A DNA stretch of 37,858 nucleotides from Alphaproteobacteria bacterium (lineage in GTDB: Bacteria > Pseudomonadota > Alphaproteobacteria > Rickettsiales > UBA8987). The DNA lies in assembly GCA_030429725.1 (NCBI GenBank), contig JAUIEX010000016.1, forward strand, positions 1-37,858. Direction: 5' to 3'. Shown here one piece after another: positions 1 to 8,069 of this stretch. Numbering within the stretch: the stretch's first letter is position 1; each line of letters begins with the position of its first letter. The notes under the pieces are model-generated. The model saw only the letters and a list, made by a program, of their open reading frames with translations. It ran no database searches and was not told where the DNA came from. A program made the position numbers and the translations under genes.

Positions 1-98
1 GCCCCTGACATACAACAAATGGCGCAAACTAACCCCAAACTACTAACCTAAAACTGGACCATAAATAGGGGGTTGACCATTGGGATGACAAGGAGTGA
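1..98. other. Intergenic edge of window, no gene seen
   Basis: No convincing reading frame, RNA gene or terminator is visible in this stretch beyond the fumC stop and its heptanucleotide repeat. The open frames that cross it on both strands exist only because the neighbouring 7-bp repeat lacks stop codons. The segment next to the repeat (GGGATGACAAGGAGTGAC) looks like part of a dispersed intergenic repeat, but that is only an impression. Confidence 0.4.
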
Positions 99-200
99 CT
101 CTTTCCTCTTTCCTCTTTCCTCTTTCCTCTTTCCTCTTTCCTCTTTCCTCTTTCCTCTTTCCTCTTTCCTCTTTCCTCTTTCCTCTTTCCTCTTTCCTCT
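99..200. repeat. Heptanucleotide tandem repeat (CTCTTTC), 14.6 copies
   Basis: Fourteen perfect head-to-tail copies of CTCTTTC plus four further bases, with no interruptions. One strand is pure pyrimidine and the other pure purine over 102 bp. The last two bases of the tract form part of the fumC TAG stop codon (199-201, minus strand), so changes in copy number would alter the fumC 3' untranslated region but not the protein. Perfect copies suggest recent expansion by slippage. The unit is not mirror-symmetric, so triplex formation is not specially favoured. Confidence 0.97.
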
Positions 201-1620
201 AATCCCGCGGGCCAATCATTTCCTCTGGCTTGACCCATTCATCAAACTGCTCGGATGTCAGCAGGTCTAAACTCAGCGCCGCCGCTTTCAGCGTGGTGCC
301 TTCCTTATGCGCCTTTTTAGCGATTTTCGTGGCATTGTCATAACCGATATGCGGGTTCAGCGCCGTGACGAGCATCAGCGATTCATCCCGTAATTTAGCA
401 ATGCGCTCTTCATTGGCCTCAATGCCCACCACGCATTTTTCCGTGAAGTTCACCGCGCCATCGGCCAGCAGGCGGATGGATTGCAGCACGTTATAAATCA
501 TCACCGGCTTGAACACGTTCAGCTCAAAATGCCCGTTAGAGCCAGCCACGGTGACGGTCATATGGTTGCCCATAACCTGCGTGGCCACCATGGTGAGCGC
601 CTCACACTGCGTTGGGTTCACCTTGCCCGGCATGATGGAGCTGCCCGGCTCGTTCTCCGGCAGGGAAATTTCGCCAATGCCACAACGCGGCCCGCTGCCA
701 AGCAGGCGAATATCATTGGCAATTTTCATGAAGCTAACCGCAATTACGTTCAGCATGCCGGAAAGCTCCACCATGGCATCATGCGCGGCCAGTGCTTCAA
801 ATTTATTGGGCGCGGTGATGAATGGCAGGCCGGTGATGGATGCCACTTCGGCGGCGAAGCCTTCGGCAAAACCTTTTTTAGAGTTAATGCCCGTGCCCAC
901 GGCCGTGCCGCCCTGCGCCAGCTCCAGCACGCGTGGCAAGGTGGCTTCCAGCCGCGCAATGCCCATTTCCACCTGATGCACATAGCCGGAAAATTCCTGC
1001 CCTAGTGTAAGTGGCGTGGCATCCTGAAGGTGCGTGCGGCCAATTTTAACATATTTATCAAAGGCTTTTTTCTTTACCTGCAACGCATCACGCAGGGTTT
1101 TCAGGGCTGGAATCAATGCATTCTGCACCTGCTCGGCGGCGGCAATATGCATTGCCGTTGGAAAAGTGTCGTTCGAGCTTTGCCCCATATTCACATGGTC
1201 ATTTGGGTGCACGGGCGTTTTGCTGCCAATCTCACCACCCAGAATTTCAATGGCGCGGTTGGAGATCACTTCATTGGTGTTCATATTGCTCTGCGTGCCG
1301 GAGCCGGTTTGCCACACCACCAGCGGGAAGTGATCCAGCCATTTCAGATCTGCCACTTCACTGGCGGCCTGCACCATGGCTTTGCCCAGTTTTGCGTCCA
1401 ACACACCCAGCTTCATGTTTGTTTCCGCCGCCGCCTGCTTCACAATGCCCAATGCGCGCACCAAAGGCGCTGGCATGGTTTCCATACCAATTTTAAAATT
1501 CATCAGGCTGCGCTGCGTTTGCGCACCCCAATATTTATCAGCCGGCACCTCCAGAGGGCCAAAACTGTCTGATTCCGTACGGGTGGCAGTATTTGTGGCA
1601 GGCAGGGGCTGAGCAAACAT
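199..1620 (-). CDS. fumC: Fumarate hydratase class II
   Basis: Interconverts fumarate and malate in the TCA cycle; the class II enzyme is an iron-independent cytosolic homotetramer. The 473-residue protein matches the usual class II length. It shows the N-terminal [14 protein letters not shown] segment, the [10 protein letters not shown] and [16 protein letters not shown] active-site regions (containing the conserved His), and the superfamily signature [11 protein letters not shown], which contains the catalytic Ser loop. The start is ATG with a GGAG ribosome site eight bases upstream on the minus strand. The C-terminus ends in the usual [19 protein letters not shown] sequence directly before the stop, so the protein is complete although the stop lies in a 7-bp repeat tract. 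It is divergent from the glycosylase gene and has its own promoter in the 60-bp spacer. Being Fe-S independent, it is not a client of the nearby isc operon. Confidence 0.97.
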   Translation of the reverse strand: MFAQPLPATNTATRTESDSFGPLEVPADKYWGAQTQRSLMNFKIGMETMPAPLVRALGIVKQAAAETNMKLGVLDAKLGKAMVQAASEVADLKWLDHFPLVVWQTGSGTQSNMNTNEVISNRAIEILGGEIGSKTPVHPNDHVNMGQSSNDTFPTAMHIAAAEQVQNALIPALKTLRDALQVKKKAFDKYVKIGRTHLQDATPLTLGQEFSGYVHQVEMGIARLEATLPRVLELAQGGTAVGTGINSKKGFAEGFAAEVASITGLPFITAPNKFEALAAHDAMVELSGMLNVIAVSFMKIANDIRLLGSGPRCGIGEISLPENEPGSSIMPGKVNPTQCEALTMVATQVMGNHMTVTVAGSNGHFELNVFKPVMIYNVLQSIRLLADGAVNFTEKCVVGIEANEERIAKLRDESLMLVTALNPHIGYDNATKIAKKAHKEGTTLKAAALSLDLLTSEQFDEWVKPEEMIGPRD

Positions 1621-1659
1621 AAGAGGAACTCCAAAGAAAGGGTTGAATCTGCTGCGCGG

Positions 1660-1687
1660 GTTATCATATCTAAGCTTGTCATGTCAA
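1660..1687 (-). promoter_or_regulatory. Candidate sigma-70 promoter of fumC
   Basis: On the minus strand a perfect -35 TTGACA (1682-1687) is followed after 16 bp by GATAAC (1660-1665), which matches four of six -10 bases. A nearby TATGAT is a closer -10 match, but its spacing is too short. The -35 box overlaps the first codons of the divergent glycosylase gene. Assigned by eye from consensus only. Confidence 0.5.
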
Positions 1688-2301
1688 CGCAGCCGCATCA
1701 TTCCATCAGCCCTGCCTATTGGCGGCAAGGCTGCGCAGTGCTGAGCCGGCGCGATAAAGTGATGGCGGGTTTAGTAAAACATGCCAATGGCAGCATGCTC
1801 ATGAGCCATGGCGATGCCTTTTATACGTTAATGCGTTCCATCACCGGCCAGCAGGTTTCCGTGGCTGCGGCAGATGCCATCTGGGCACGGCTGGAGCAAG
1901 CATTATCCGGCGTAACACCTGAAAATCTTATAAAAACGGATGAAGCCGCACTGAAAGCCTGCGGCCTGTCCAGGCAAAAAATTGCCTATTCCCACGGCAT
2001 TGCGCATGCTTTTCTGAATCATCAGTTGGAAGAAAAACTTTGCTTCTCCGCCAATGATCAGGAGGTGGAGAATCAGCTCATCACCCTAAAAGGTGTTGGA
2101 CGCTGGACGGTGGAGATGTTTCAAATTTTTCACCGGCTGCACCCGCGCATGCTGCCACGGGGTGATGTGGGCATAGTGAAGGCAGTTGAGCGTCATTATG
2201 GGGCTAAAATTGATGATGTGGCGTCTTTATGGGAAGGTTATGAAACCATTGCCACCTGGCATCTTTGGCGCAGTTTGGATCCCGTACCGGTGCAGTATTG
2301 A
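1681..2301 (+). CDS. DNA-3-methyladenine glycosylase II family protein (HhH-GPD)
   Basis: Base-excision repair enzyme expected to remove alkylated purines from DNA (AlkA-type). The 206-residue protein has the family's helix-hairpin-helix with a glycine/proline-rich loop and conserved Asp: [12 protein letters not shown] (about residues 138-149) followed by [11 protein letters not shown], where the Asp is the expected catalytic residue. The [16 protein letters not shown] segment (about residues 57-72) is the conserved helix preceding it. It is shorter than E. coli AlkA because it lacks the N-terminal beta domain, as many alphaproteobacterial homologues do. The ATG at 1681 is the first start in frame. 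No good ribosome site precedes it, but the early [14 protein letters not shown] segment looks conserved, so a much later start is unlikely. Specificity cannot be told from sequence; another HhH-GPD glycosylase activity is possible. Confidence 0.85.
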   Translation: MSTQPHHSISPAYWRQGCAVLSRRDKVMAGLVKHANGSMLMSHGDAFYTLMRSITGQQVSVAAADAIWARLEQALSGVTPENLIKTDEAALKACGLSRQKIAYSHGIAHAFLNHQLEEKLCFSANDQEVENQLITLKGVGRWTVEMFQIFHRLHPRMLPRGDVGIVKAVERHYGAKIDDVASLWEGYETIATWHLWRSLDPVPVQY

Positions 2302-2407
2302 CCACCCGCCGCCAAAATTTAACCGGTCAAGTTAGCGCGAATAAATGAAGAGTAAACAACTAGATCGGATTTATCGAAAGTTTGATGTTTTTATTAATGT
2401 CATTTTG

Positions 2408-2416
2408 TGATACAAT
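2408..2416 (+). promoter_or_regulatory. Candidate extended -10 promoter of carD
   Basis: TGATACAAT gives an extended -10 (TG, one base, then TACAAT, five of six consensus matches) about 106 bp before the carD start codon. No good -35 lies at the right distance, which is usual for extended -10 promoters. The AT-rich spacer 2302-2521 holds no gene. A second possible -35 (TTTACA, 2439-2444) has only poor -10 partners. Confidence 0.4.
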
Positions 2417-2469
2417 TGCGACGTCTATGGTACGTAAGTTTACAAAAAATAAGGTGATTATAGATGTTT

Positions 2470-2482
2470 GCCTGTTTCAGGC
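2470..2482 (+). promoter_or_regulatory. Small hairpin in the carD 5' leader
   Basis: GCCTG-TTT-CAGGC forms a perfect 5-bp stem with a 3-nt loop, followed by a T-rich stretch, about 40 bases before the carD start. It lies between the candidate promoter and the ribosome site. It could be a weak pause or attenuator, or have no role. Confidence 0.3.
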
Positions 2483-2521
2483 TTGTTTGCAAAGTTAATT
2501 AAAATAATTAGGAGTTAGTGC

Positions 2522-3061
2522 ATGTCAGAGTTGCAGTTTAACAAAGGTGCAAAAGTTGTTTATCCGGCTCATGGCGTTGGTGAAGTAACCGGCGTTGAAA
2601 CCCAAAAATTTGGTGGTGTTGAATTAACCACCTACGTTGTTTCCTTTGAGAGGGATAAAATGACGCTTCGTATTCCTGTAAACCGCGCTGTTGTTTCAGG
2701 TCTACGCCCACTCTGCTCTGATAAAGAAGTGGAAAGAATGCAAAAAACGCTTAAAGGGCGTGCGCGTATTGGTCGCGGCATGTGGAGCCGTCGCGCAAAA
2801 GAATATGAAACAAAAATTAATTCAGGCAGCATCGTCTCATTGGCGGAAGTTGTGCGTGATCTGCACAAAAATGTGGATGACCCGGAACGCTCATACAGTG
2901 AACGCATGATCTATGAAAATGCGCTCTCACGCCTTGCCAGCGAATTCTCCGCCACACAAAAAATTGGCTATGAAGAAGCACAGGACATGCTGGTAAAAAC
3001 CATTAATGACAATCAGCCGAAGAAAGAATCAGCGAATGATGATGAAGAGGCTGCAGCGTAA
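2522..3061 (+). CDS. carD: CarD-family transcription regulator
   Basis: CarD/CdnL proteins bind the RNA polymerase beta subunit and stabilise open complexes, notably at rRNA and growth-related promoters. The 179-residue protein begins with the Tudor-like polymerase-interacting domain (about residues 6-65: GAKVVYPAHGVGEV, then ELTTYVVSFERDKMTLRIPV). The helical DNA-binding part follows (about residues 75-160), with MWSRRAKEYETKINSG and SYSERMIYENALSRLASE typical of the family. It ends in an acidic tail (NDDEEAAA). An AGGAG ribosome site lies seven bases before the ATG. The gene appears to be a single transcription unit, with a 220-bp leader region upstream and a strong bidirectional terminator downstream. 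In alphaproteobacteria the CdnL branch is growth-supporting, so this is likely a housekeeping gene; targets cannot be inferred here. Confidence 0.94.
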   Translation: MSELQFNKGAKVVYPAHGVGEVTGVETQKFGGVELTTYVVSFERDKMTLRIPVNRAVVSGLRPLCSDKEVERMQKTLKGRARIGRGMWSRRAKEYETKINSGSIVSLAEVVRDLHKNVDDPERSYSERMIYENALSRLASEFSATQKIGYEEAQDMLVKTINDNQPKKESANDDEEAAA

Positions 3062-3080
3062 ATTAATTCGTACAACAAAT

Positions 3081-3113
3081 AAAAAAGCTCCCTGGAAACA
3101 GGGGGCTTTTTTT
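3081..3113. terminator. Bidirectional rho-independent terminator
   Basis: A nine-pair stem (AGCTCCCTG with CAGGGGGCT, one G-T pair) closes a GAAA tetraloop. It is flanked by an A run (3081-3086) and a T run (3107-3113). It therefore reads as an intrinsic terminator on both strands, ending carD from the left and the ten-gene isc operon from the right. Confidence 0.93.
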
Positions 3114-3185
3114 ATGCCCAAAATCTAACGGGCGAATCAGGTTCGTGTAATAACACTTGGTGAGCCGAAGAAACGAAGCTGCCCT

Positions 3186-4379
3186 CTATTGCAGAGGCAC
3201 AAATTGGGCGGCGTAAGGGGCAATAACGTCCGATAGCAACGTATCAGAAATTTTAACACCCGTTAAAGGACTTGTCTCAATATCAAACATAATATCCCTG
3301 CGGTTATTATATGTATTTCCGTGAGAGAGCATCCACACCACAAAATTTGTCAGCCCTTCTTCCGTTATGGGAGAAAGCATCACCTGCAGCATGCTTTCAG
3401 CCGTTCCAAAATGAGTGATCCCCTCCTCCACTGCCTTGTTGGTTAACTCCGCCACAAAGCCCAGCACCCAGGGATAATTTTCAATCGCCAGATTAAATTC
3501 ACCCTTGGGCAGGAAGTAATTTTTCTTGGCAATATAATTTCCACTGCCAAAAATACCGTAAAGGTCATTGCCAAAACGCAATTGCTGGACAATAACCTGC
3601 GGCTGAATTCCGCCCTCCGCTTGCGTTACCTGCACAGACAAATCAAAATTAAGCAACCCGCTATCCAACAGATGACGCTCAATAAGTGGCTTCATTTTTT
3701 CAAACGAGTCTGCATCCAGCGCCAATAACTCGCGATAAAATGTACTATTGAATACCAGCCCTCCATAATTAGCCGTGATCCGCCAGTTTTTCTCCCCTTC
3801 GGGCTTCATGCCTGCGGCTTCTTTTTCATCCAGCTGCAGCGCCGCAGATTCATATTGCGCCGCAACTTCTCCACCGGCCGCATGTGCCACAACATCCCCC
3901 GCCTCATCATACCAAACGGAACCTGGGATCATCACCCACACCTCTTTAAGCAACGCCAGAACAGGCGGCATTTTATCCTGAGATATAAATTGGAACAGAG
4001 GCTGGCTTAATAATAAGTTTGCTTGAATTTTTTCTTCAAACGCAATGCGCTTCACTATGCCCGCCTCCGGGCACTCAAACACCTGCGGCATTGCCACCTC
4101 AACCCGGTTACCAAATAACGGCACGTCAAGTTCAACCCGCTGATTTCCAACACAAGAAGGCATAAGAGCAGCATCCAGAATATAGCCCAGCGGCAAATGA
4201 TAACTTAATACTCCGATGAAAATACCTTCAGGCCGCATGCCAATTTCCGCTTCTGATGGCACAAGCGCATCGGAAACAACCAGCTCCTTAATCTTATGCT
4301 TAAGAAACAGGCCGGCACCAAGCCAAAGAATGCCATAGAACAGTATGACAATCAGCAACGTTAATTTTATTTTTTTCAA
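3186..4379 (-). CDS. Unknown membrane-anchored protein at the end of the isc operon
   Basis: I do not recognise this 397-residue protein with confidence. A single hydrophobic segment near the N-terminus (about residues 5-26, LTLLIVILFYGILWLGAGLF) looks like an uncleaved signal anchor. The remainder is soluble, probably periplasmic, and mixed alpha/beta without obvious motifs; a pair of cysteines (SCVGN and FECPEAG) lies in the first third. The layout resembles alphaproteobacterial anchored proteins of unknown function such as DUF2125, but I could not verify this. The start is TTG with an AGAGGGA ribosome site; the next Met (residue 48) would remove the anchor. It begins 25 bp after fdx on the same strand, before the shared terminator, so it is probably co-transcribed with the isc genes. 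A link to Fe-S assembly is only suggested by position. Confidence 0.75.
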   Translation of the reverse strand: MKKIKLTLLIVILFYGILWLGAGLFLKHKIKELVVSDALVPSEAEIGMRPEGIFIGVLSYHLPLGYILDAALMPSCVGNQRVELDVPLFGNRVEVAMPQVFECPEAGIVKRIAFEEKIQANLLLSQPLFQFISQDKMPPVLALLKEVWVMIPGSVWYDEAGDVVAHAAGGEVAAQYESAALQLDEKEAAGMKPEGEKNWRITANYGGLVFNSTFYRELLALDADSFEKMKPLIERHLLDSGLLNFDLSVQVTQAEGGIQPQVIVQQLRFGNDLYGIFGSGNYIAKKNYFLPKGEFNLAIENYPWVLGFVAELTNKAVEEGITHFGTAESMLQVMLSPITEEGLTNFVVWMLSHGNTYNNRRDIMFDIETSPLTGVKISDTLLSDVIAPYAAQFVPLQ

Positions 4380-4404
4380 GGGGTCCCTCTCTCAAAAATA
4401 AGTA

Positions 4405-4740
4405 TTACGCCACCGACATATTACGCGTAGCTTCCGGTAGCTTAACGCGCAAACCATCCAGCGAATCATTCATCATAATCTGACAACCAAGACGCGATGT
4501 GTGCGTTAAACCAAACGCCAGATCAAGCATATCTTCTTCATCTTCCGTTGGCTCCGGCAGGTCATCAAACACTGCCTGATCTTCAATAATCACATGGCAT
4601 GTTGAACATGCCAATGACCCCTCACACGCACCTTCCAAAGGAATATCGTTCTTATGCGCCACTTCCAGCAAGGAAATATCATTTGGCGCATCAACGGCTC
4701 TTTCCGTTCCATCCGCTAAAATAAACGTCACACTTGGCAT
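4405..4740 (-). CDS. fdx: ISC-type [2Fe-2S] ferredoxin
   Basis: Adrenodoxin-like ferredoxin of the ISC pathway, thought to supply electrons for cluster assembly on IscU. The 111-residue protein has the four cluster ligands C39, C45, C48 and C86 in the order C-x5-C-x2-C ([13 protein letters not shown]), then RLGCQI. The acidic loop between them ([12 protein letters not shown]) is the usual partner-binding surface. I chose the ATG at 4740 because AGGAG lies five bases upstream; an in-frame GTG at 4758 would add six residues and has less support. It follows hscA with a 21-bp gap, the usual hscB-hscA-fdx order. Confidence 0.95.
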   Translation of the reverse strand: MPSVTFILADGTERAVDAPNDISLLEVAHKNDIPLEGACEGSLACSTCHVIIEDQAVFDDLPEPTEDEEDMLDLAFGLTHTSRLGCQIMMNDSLDGLRVKLPEATRNMSVA

Positions 4741-4761
4741 AATCTCTCCTATTCTCACCGG

Positions 4762-6645
4762 TTAGTTTTGCGAAGCCTTTTTTGCCTCAATCGCCGCAAG
4801 CCGTTGCTCCACTTCTTGCACAGAACTCCCCTGAAGTGCAACACCCAAGGCTTTGTTCATACGTGCCTCCGCAAATTCAGCGCATAATTCATTAAGCGCT
4901 GCCGCACTCAAATCAATTGCATCGCGGTCTTCACCTTCACTTGCCTGTAATAAAGATGCAATCTGCGCTTCAATTCTATCGCAGTAATCGCTACTAATTA
5001 GCGCTCCATCCACTTCCAGCGCACGGCGCACCGCCGCCACACCCTGCTCTGCCTCTATCCGGGATTCTGCCAACAGGCGGCGGGTAATATCCTCCTGCGC
5101 ATGCTCCATAGACTCCATCAGCATCCGCTCCATTGCCTCCGGCGCAAGGCCATAGGATGGCTTCACGGTGATTTCCTGAATAATAGCGGTTGTTTTTTCC
5201 ATGGCAGAAACGGTCAGCAAGCCATCGGCATCAATGGTAAATGTCACCGCAATCACCGCTTTACCTGCCGGCATGGGAGGAATGCCCTTCAGCTCAAAAC
5301 GCGCCAGTGAACGGCATAAATCCACCATTTCGCGCTCACCCTGCACAATATGAACCTGCATGCCCGTCTGATTATCCGCCTGCGTGGTAAATTCCTGCGC
5401 AACACTGCAAGGAATAGCGGAATTACGTGGAATAATCACCTCCATCAGTCCACCGTAAGTTTCCACCCCCAGCGAAAGCGGCGTAACATCCAACAATAAG
5501 GTGTCATTGCTGCCACCCGCCAATGCCGAAGCCTGAATAGCCGCGCCCTGCGCCACAACCTCATCCGGGTTTAAATTATTCAAGGGCTGCTTGCCAATAA
5601 AAGCGGCTACCATCTGCTGCACGATTGGCACACGGGTTGAGCCGCCAACCATCACCACGCCCTTAACATCCTCAGGCTCAATCTCTGCATCCACCAACAC
5701 CTGATTAAATGCCTTAATTGTTTTATTAACCAGCGGCTTAATGGCGTTTTCAAATTCATTACGTGTGATAATGAATTCTCCTATCAAGGGGACGCTAGTG
5801 AGCACTTCGTCTTTGTCCGTCAGCTGCTCTTTCACATTCCGTGCCTGCTGCAAAAGCATTCCGGCCTGTGCGGCGCTTAACTCTTCGGAATATCCCGCTT
5901 TTTTTAACATTAACTCCGCCAGCATATGGTCAAAATCATCACCGCCCAACTGCGCGTCCCCGCCCGCTGACAGCACCCGAAAAACGCCTTTCTCCATCTT
6001 CAACAGGGAAATATCAAATGTGCCACCACCCAGATCATACACCGCATAAAGCCCTTCTGAGGCATTATCCAAACCATAGGCCAACGCGGCGGCGGTTGGT
6101 TCATTCACCAGCCGAAGCACCTCAAGACCGGCCAGTTGCGCCGCATCTTTTGTGGCCTGCCGTGCGGCATCATCAAAATAAGCCGGAACCGTTATCACGG
6201 CCTGAGTAACATCATGTCCAAATGCCGCCGCCGCACGCGCCTTTAATGCTTTTAATATCTCCGCCGAAATTTCGACCGGACTAATACGCCGCCCGTCCAC
6301 TTCCAGCATCGCCATGCCAGCGCTTTTTTCTTCCGCCAGCGCATAAGGCAAGGCTTCACCCAATGTTTTCACATCCGCAATGCCGCGCCCCATCAACCGC
6401 TTAACGGAATGTATGGCCTGCGGGTGGCGCACCGCAACGCGCCCCACCTGCACTGCACCATCGGCAGCATAAGCCACCACAGATGGCAGCAAAGTTCCGC
6501 CATCTTCATCATTAAGCACCTGCACCGCACCATCTTCCGCAACAAACGCCACCAAGGAATTCGTTGTTCCTAAATCAATGCCTATGGCAATATCCTGCGC
6601 GTGATGAATTGGCGTTTGGCCAGGTTCGTGAATTTCTAACAGCAT
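4762..6645 (-). CDS. hscA: Fe-S assembly chaperone HscA (Hsp70 family)
   Basis: ATP-dependent Hsp70-type chaperone that binds the LPPVK motif of IscU and promotes release of the assembled cluster. At 627 residues it is slightly longer than E. coli HscA (616). It has the HscA-type N-terminus EPGQTP...GIDLGTTNSLVAF (phosphate-1 loop), AVITVPAYFDDAARQATKDA, the NEPTAAALAYGL segment, DLGGGTFDISLL (phosphate-2) and VVMVGGSTRVPIVQQ (adenosine motif). A substrate-binding domain and helical lid follow. The IHHAQDIAIGIDLGTTNS lead-in and its neighbours separate it from DnaK. The gene lies 14 bp after hscB, with a weak AGGG ribosome site, between its co-chaperone and ferredoxin. The partner IscU in this window keeps the exact LPPVK target. 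Confidence 0.96.
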   Translation of the reverse strand: MLLEIHEPGQTPIHHAQDIAIGIDLGTTNSLVAFVAEDGAVQVLNDEDGGTLLPSVVAYAADGAVQVGRVAVRHPQAIHSVKRLMGRGIADVKTLGEALPYALAEEKSAGMAMLEVDGRRISPVEISAEILKALKARAAAAFGHDVTQAVITVPAYFDDAARQATKDAAQLAGLEVLRLVNEPTAAALAYGLDNASEGLYAVYDLGGGTFDISLLKMEKGVFRVLSAGGDAQLGGDDFDHMLAELMLKKAGYSEELSAAQAGMLLQQARNVKEQLTDKDEVLTSVPLIGEFIITRNEFENAIKPLVNKTIKAFNQVLVDAEIEPEDVKGVVMVGGSTRVPIVQQMVAAFIGKQPLNNLNPDEVVAQGAAIQASALAGGSNDTLLLDVTPLSLGVETYGGLMEVIIPRNSAIPCSVAQEFTTQADNQTGMQVHIVQGEREMVDLCRSLARFELKGIPPMPAGKAVIAVTFTIDADGLLTVSAMEKTTAIIQEITVKPSYGLAPEAMERMLMESMEHAQEDITRRLLAESRIEAEQGVAAVRRALEVDGALISSDYCDRIEAQIASLLQASEGEDRDAIDLSAAALNELCAEFAEARMNKALGVALQGSSVQEVEQRLAAIEAKKASQN

Positions 6646-6659
6646 GGAAGCCCTATTGT

Positions 6660-7163
6660 TTATGCCGAAAGCGCCACGCGCTTTAAGCGGATTTCATCTG
6701 CTAGCTTAGTTAAGTATTTTAAGCGCAAAATCAACCGCTCAGCCACCTCAAAATGTTGATTTTCAAATGCCACGCCAATTTCCTGCACCGCCGCCTCACG
6801 CTGCTTTCCGGCCTTTGCCGCGAAAGCCGCCAGCGCTTCAGTGGTTAAACATTCTGCCAATTCCTCGCGCATCTCCATGGATTCCATCAATAGTTCAGGA
6901 TCGGAAATCGTATGCGCATTCGCCGCAACGCCCTGCTTGATTTTTAACAAATATTCTGCCCGTTTAAGATCAGATTTCAGGGTTTGATAGGCCTCATTCA
7001 CAATGGAAGATTGCTGCGCTGCGGCCAGCCTTGCTGCCGCATCCGAAGAAATATGACGATCCGGATGCACTGCCTGCTGCTGCTTCAGATAGTTTTTTTC
7101 CAGTTGCACAAGATCGATGGTGAAAGACTTTGGGAGCTGAAGCAGAGTAAAATAATTAGACAT
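6660..7163 (-). CDS. hscB: Co-chaperone HscB (J-protein)
   Basis: J-domain co-chaperone that delivers IscU to HscA and stimulates its ATPase. In the 167-residue protein the J domain occupies about residues 1-75 with the essential HPD at positions 33-35 (AVHPDRH). The C-terminal three-helix HSCB oligomerisation/IscU-binding domain covers about residues 90-165, where MESMEMREELAE is a recognisable family segment. Length matches E. coli HscB (171). It is followed by hscA after 14 bp. Upstream, a palindromic element of about 106 bp separates it from iscA, so its translation level may be set independently of the iscS-iscU-iscA part of the mRNA. Confidence 0.94.
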   Translation of the reverse strand: MSNYFTLLQLPKSFTIDLVQLEKNYLKQQQAVHPDRHISSDAAARLAAAQQSSIVNEAYQTLKSDLKRAEYLLKIKQGVAANAHTISDPELLMESMEMREELAECLTTEALAAFAAKAGKQREAAVQEIGVAFENQHFEVAERLILRLKYLTKLADEIRLKRVALSA

Positions 7164-7192
7164 GACTTAGTGGCAGCGTGCTTGATTTTTCG

Positions 7193-7298
7193 CTGTGATG
7201 ACCACGAAAATCGTTATCTTTGAGAACCGCACCGGATCGTACAAACAAGTACCTGAGGAGCGGAAGCGCAAAAGATAGCGATTTGCAGAGCATCACGG
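7193..7298. repeat. Nested imperfect palindrome between iscA and hscB
   Basis: Three pairs of arms are nested around one centre: 7193-7200 with 7291-7298 (8 pairs, one wobble), 7208-7221 with 7271-7284 (14 pairs, one wobble), and 7227-7230 with 7260-7263 (CCGC/GCGG). Near the centre GTAC occurs twice. As RNA this could fold into a long interrupted stem-loop. There is no T run, so it is not a simple terminator. It fills most of the 143-bp gap in an otherwise tight operon. It could be a small palindromic mobile element, an mRNA processing or stability site, or both. Confidence 0.8.
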
Positions 7299-7306
7299 TA
7301 GAAAAA

Positions 7307-7645
7307 TTAAACATGAAAACTTTCACCGCAACCGCACTTCCCTTTCTCATTCGGGTTGGTAAAAATAAAGCCGGATTTCATCTTTTCTTCCACAAAATCC
7401 ATCTCTGACCCAATCAGATACATAATGGCCTTCGGGTCAATAATCACGGTCACGCCCTTATCTTCAATCACTTCTTCAAATTTCTTAACATCATCTGCAT
7501 ATTCAATGGTGTAGGCAAGCCCGGAGCAGCCGCCTTTACGCACACCAACGCGCACGCCGGCCGAAGGCTTGCCGCGCTTCTCCAGCAGGTTTTTCACCTG
7601 CATCGCAGCATTCTCCGTGATGGATACTGGTGGCGGCAAGGCCAT
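7307..7645 (-). CDS. iscA: A-type Fe-S carrier IscA
   Basis: A-type carrier protein that accepts or delivers Fe-S clusters (or iron) after assembly on IscU. The 112-residue protein carries the three conserved cysteines C40, C104 and C106 (GGCSGLAY and the C-terminal CGCGESF). The ISCA-family core includes ITENAAMQVKNLL at the start and GSEMDFVEE before the C-terminal pair. The ATG is eight bases after the iscU stop, with AAGGGG as ribosome site, indicating coupled expression with iscU. ErpA or SufA type cannot be excluded by sequence alone, but the location favours IscA. Confidence 0.95.
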   Translation of the reverse strand: MALPPPVSITENAAMQVKNLLEKRGKPSAGVRVGVRKGGCSGLAYTIEYADDVKKFEEVIEDKGVTVIIDPKAIMYLIGSEMDFVEEKMKSGFIFTNPNEKGKCGCGESFHV

Positions 7646-7653
7646 AAAACCCC

Positions 7654-8040
7654 TTACGCGCTCTTGCGCTTGCTGCGATAATCCGCCACGGCAGATTTAA
7701 TCGCATCTTCCGCCAGCATCGAACAGTGAATTTTCACCGGCGGCAGGGAAAGCTCCTGCGCAATTTCCGTGTTTTTAATCTTCTCTGCGTCATCAATGGA
7801 TTTGCCTTTAATCCACTCCGTTGCAAGAGAGCTGGAAGCAATGGCAGAGCCACAACCAAATGTTTTGAATTTGGCATCCTGAATCACGCCATCTTCACTC
7901 ACCTGAATTTGCAGCTTCATCACATCACCACAGGCCGGCGCGCCCACAAGCCCAGTGCCAACGGAGACATCCTTTTCATCCATTTTACCCACATTGCGTG
8001 GGTTTTCATAATGGTCGATTACTTTTTCGCTATAAGCCAT
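7654..8040 (-). CDS. iscU: Fe-S cluster scaffold IscU
   Basis: Scaffold on which [2Fe-2S] clusters are built from IscS-derived sulfur. With the start at 8040 the protein is 128 residues and its key residues fall at the same numbers as in E. coli IscU: C37 (GAPACGDV), C63 (FGCGSAI), the HscA-binding LPPVK at 99-103, and C106 (KIHCSMLAED). The N-terminus MAYSEKVIDHYENPRN is also nearly identical to E. coli. I prefer this ATG over one at 8052 because GGAG lies six bases upstream. A 207-bp gap filled with palindromic sequence separates it from iscS, whereas iscA follows after eight bases. Confidence 0.97.
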   Translation of the reverse strand: MAYSEKVIDHYENPRNVGKMDEKDVSVGTGLVGAPACGDVMKLQIQVSEDGVIQDAKFKTFGCGSAIASSSLATEWIKGKSIDDAEKIKNTEIAQELSLPPVKIHCSMLAEDAIKSAVADYRSKRKSA

Positions 8041-8069
8041 ATTGCTCTCCATAATTGTCAGAGTTCAGA

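Noticed and set aside
99..200. CRISPR array
   Set aside because: The units are 7 bp and contiguous with no spacers; no cas genes are in the window.
29..270. Open frames on both strands running through the heptanucleotide repeat (proteins with RKEERGK- or LSSFLFP-type repeats)
   Set aside because: They exist because the 7-bp unit has no stop codon in any frame. One overlaps the fumC end, neither has a convincing ribosome site, and the plus-strand one starts at TTG.
481..1572. Long plus-strand open frames opposite fumC
   Set aside because: Shadows of the fumC coding strand; composition is His/Arg-rich nonsense and fumC is unambiguous.
2461..2500. Hairpin in the carD leader as a riboswitch
   Set aside because: Only one 5-bp stem is visible; nothing resembles a known riboswitch fold.
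7156..7350. 64-residue minus-strand frame across the iscA-hscB palindrome
   Set aside because: It overlaps both flanking genes, and its sequence is explained by the palindrome; no ribosome site or family resemblance.
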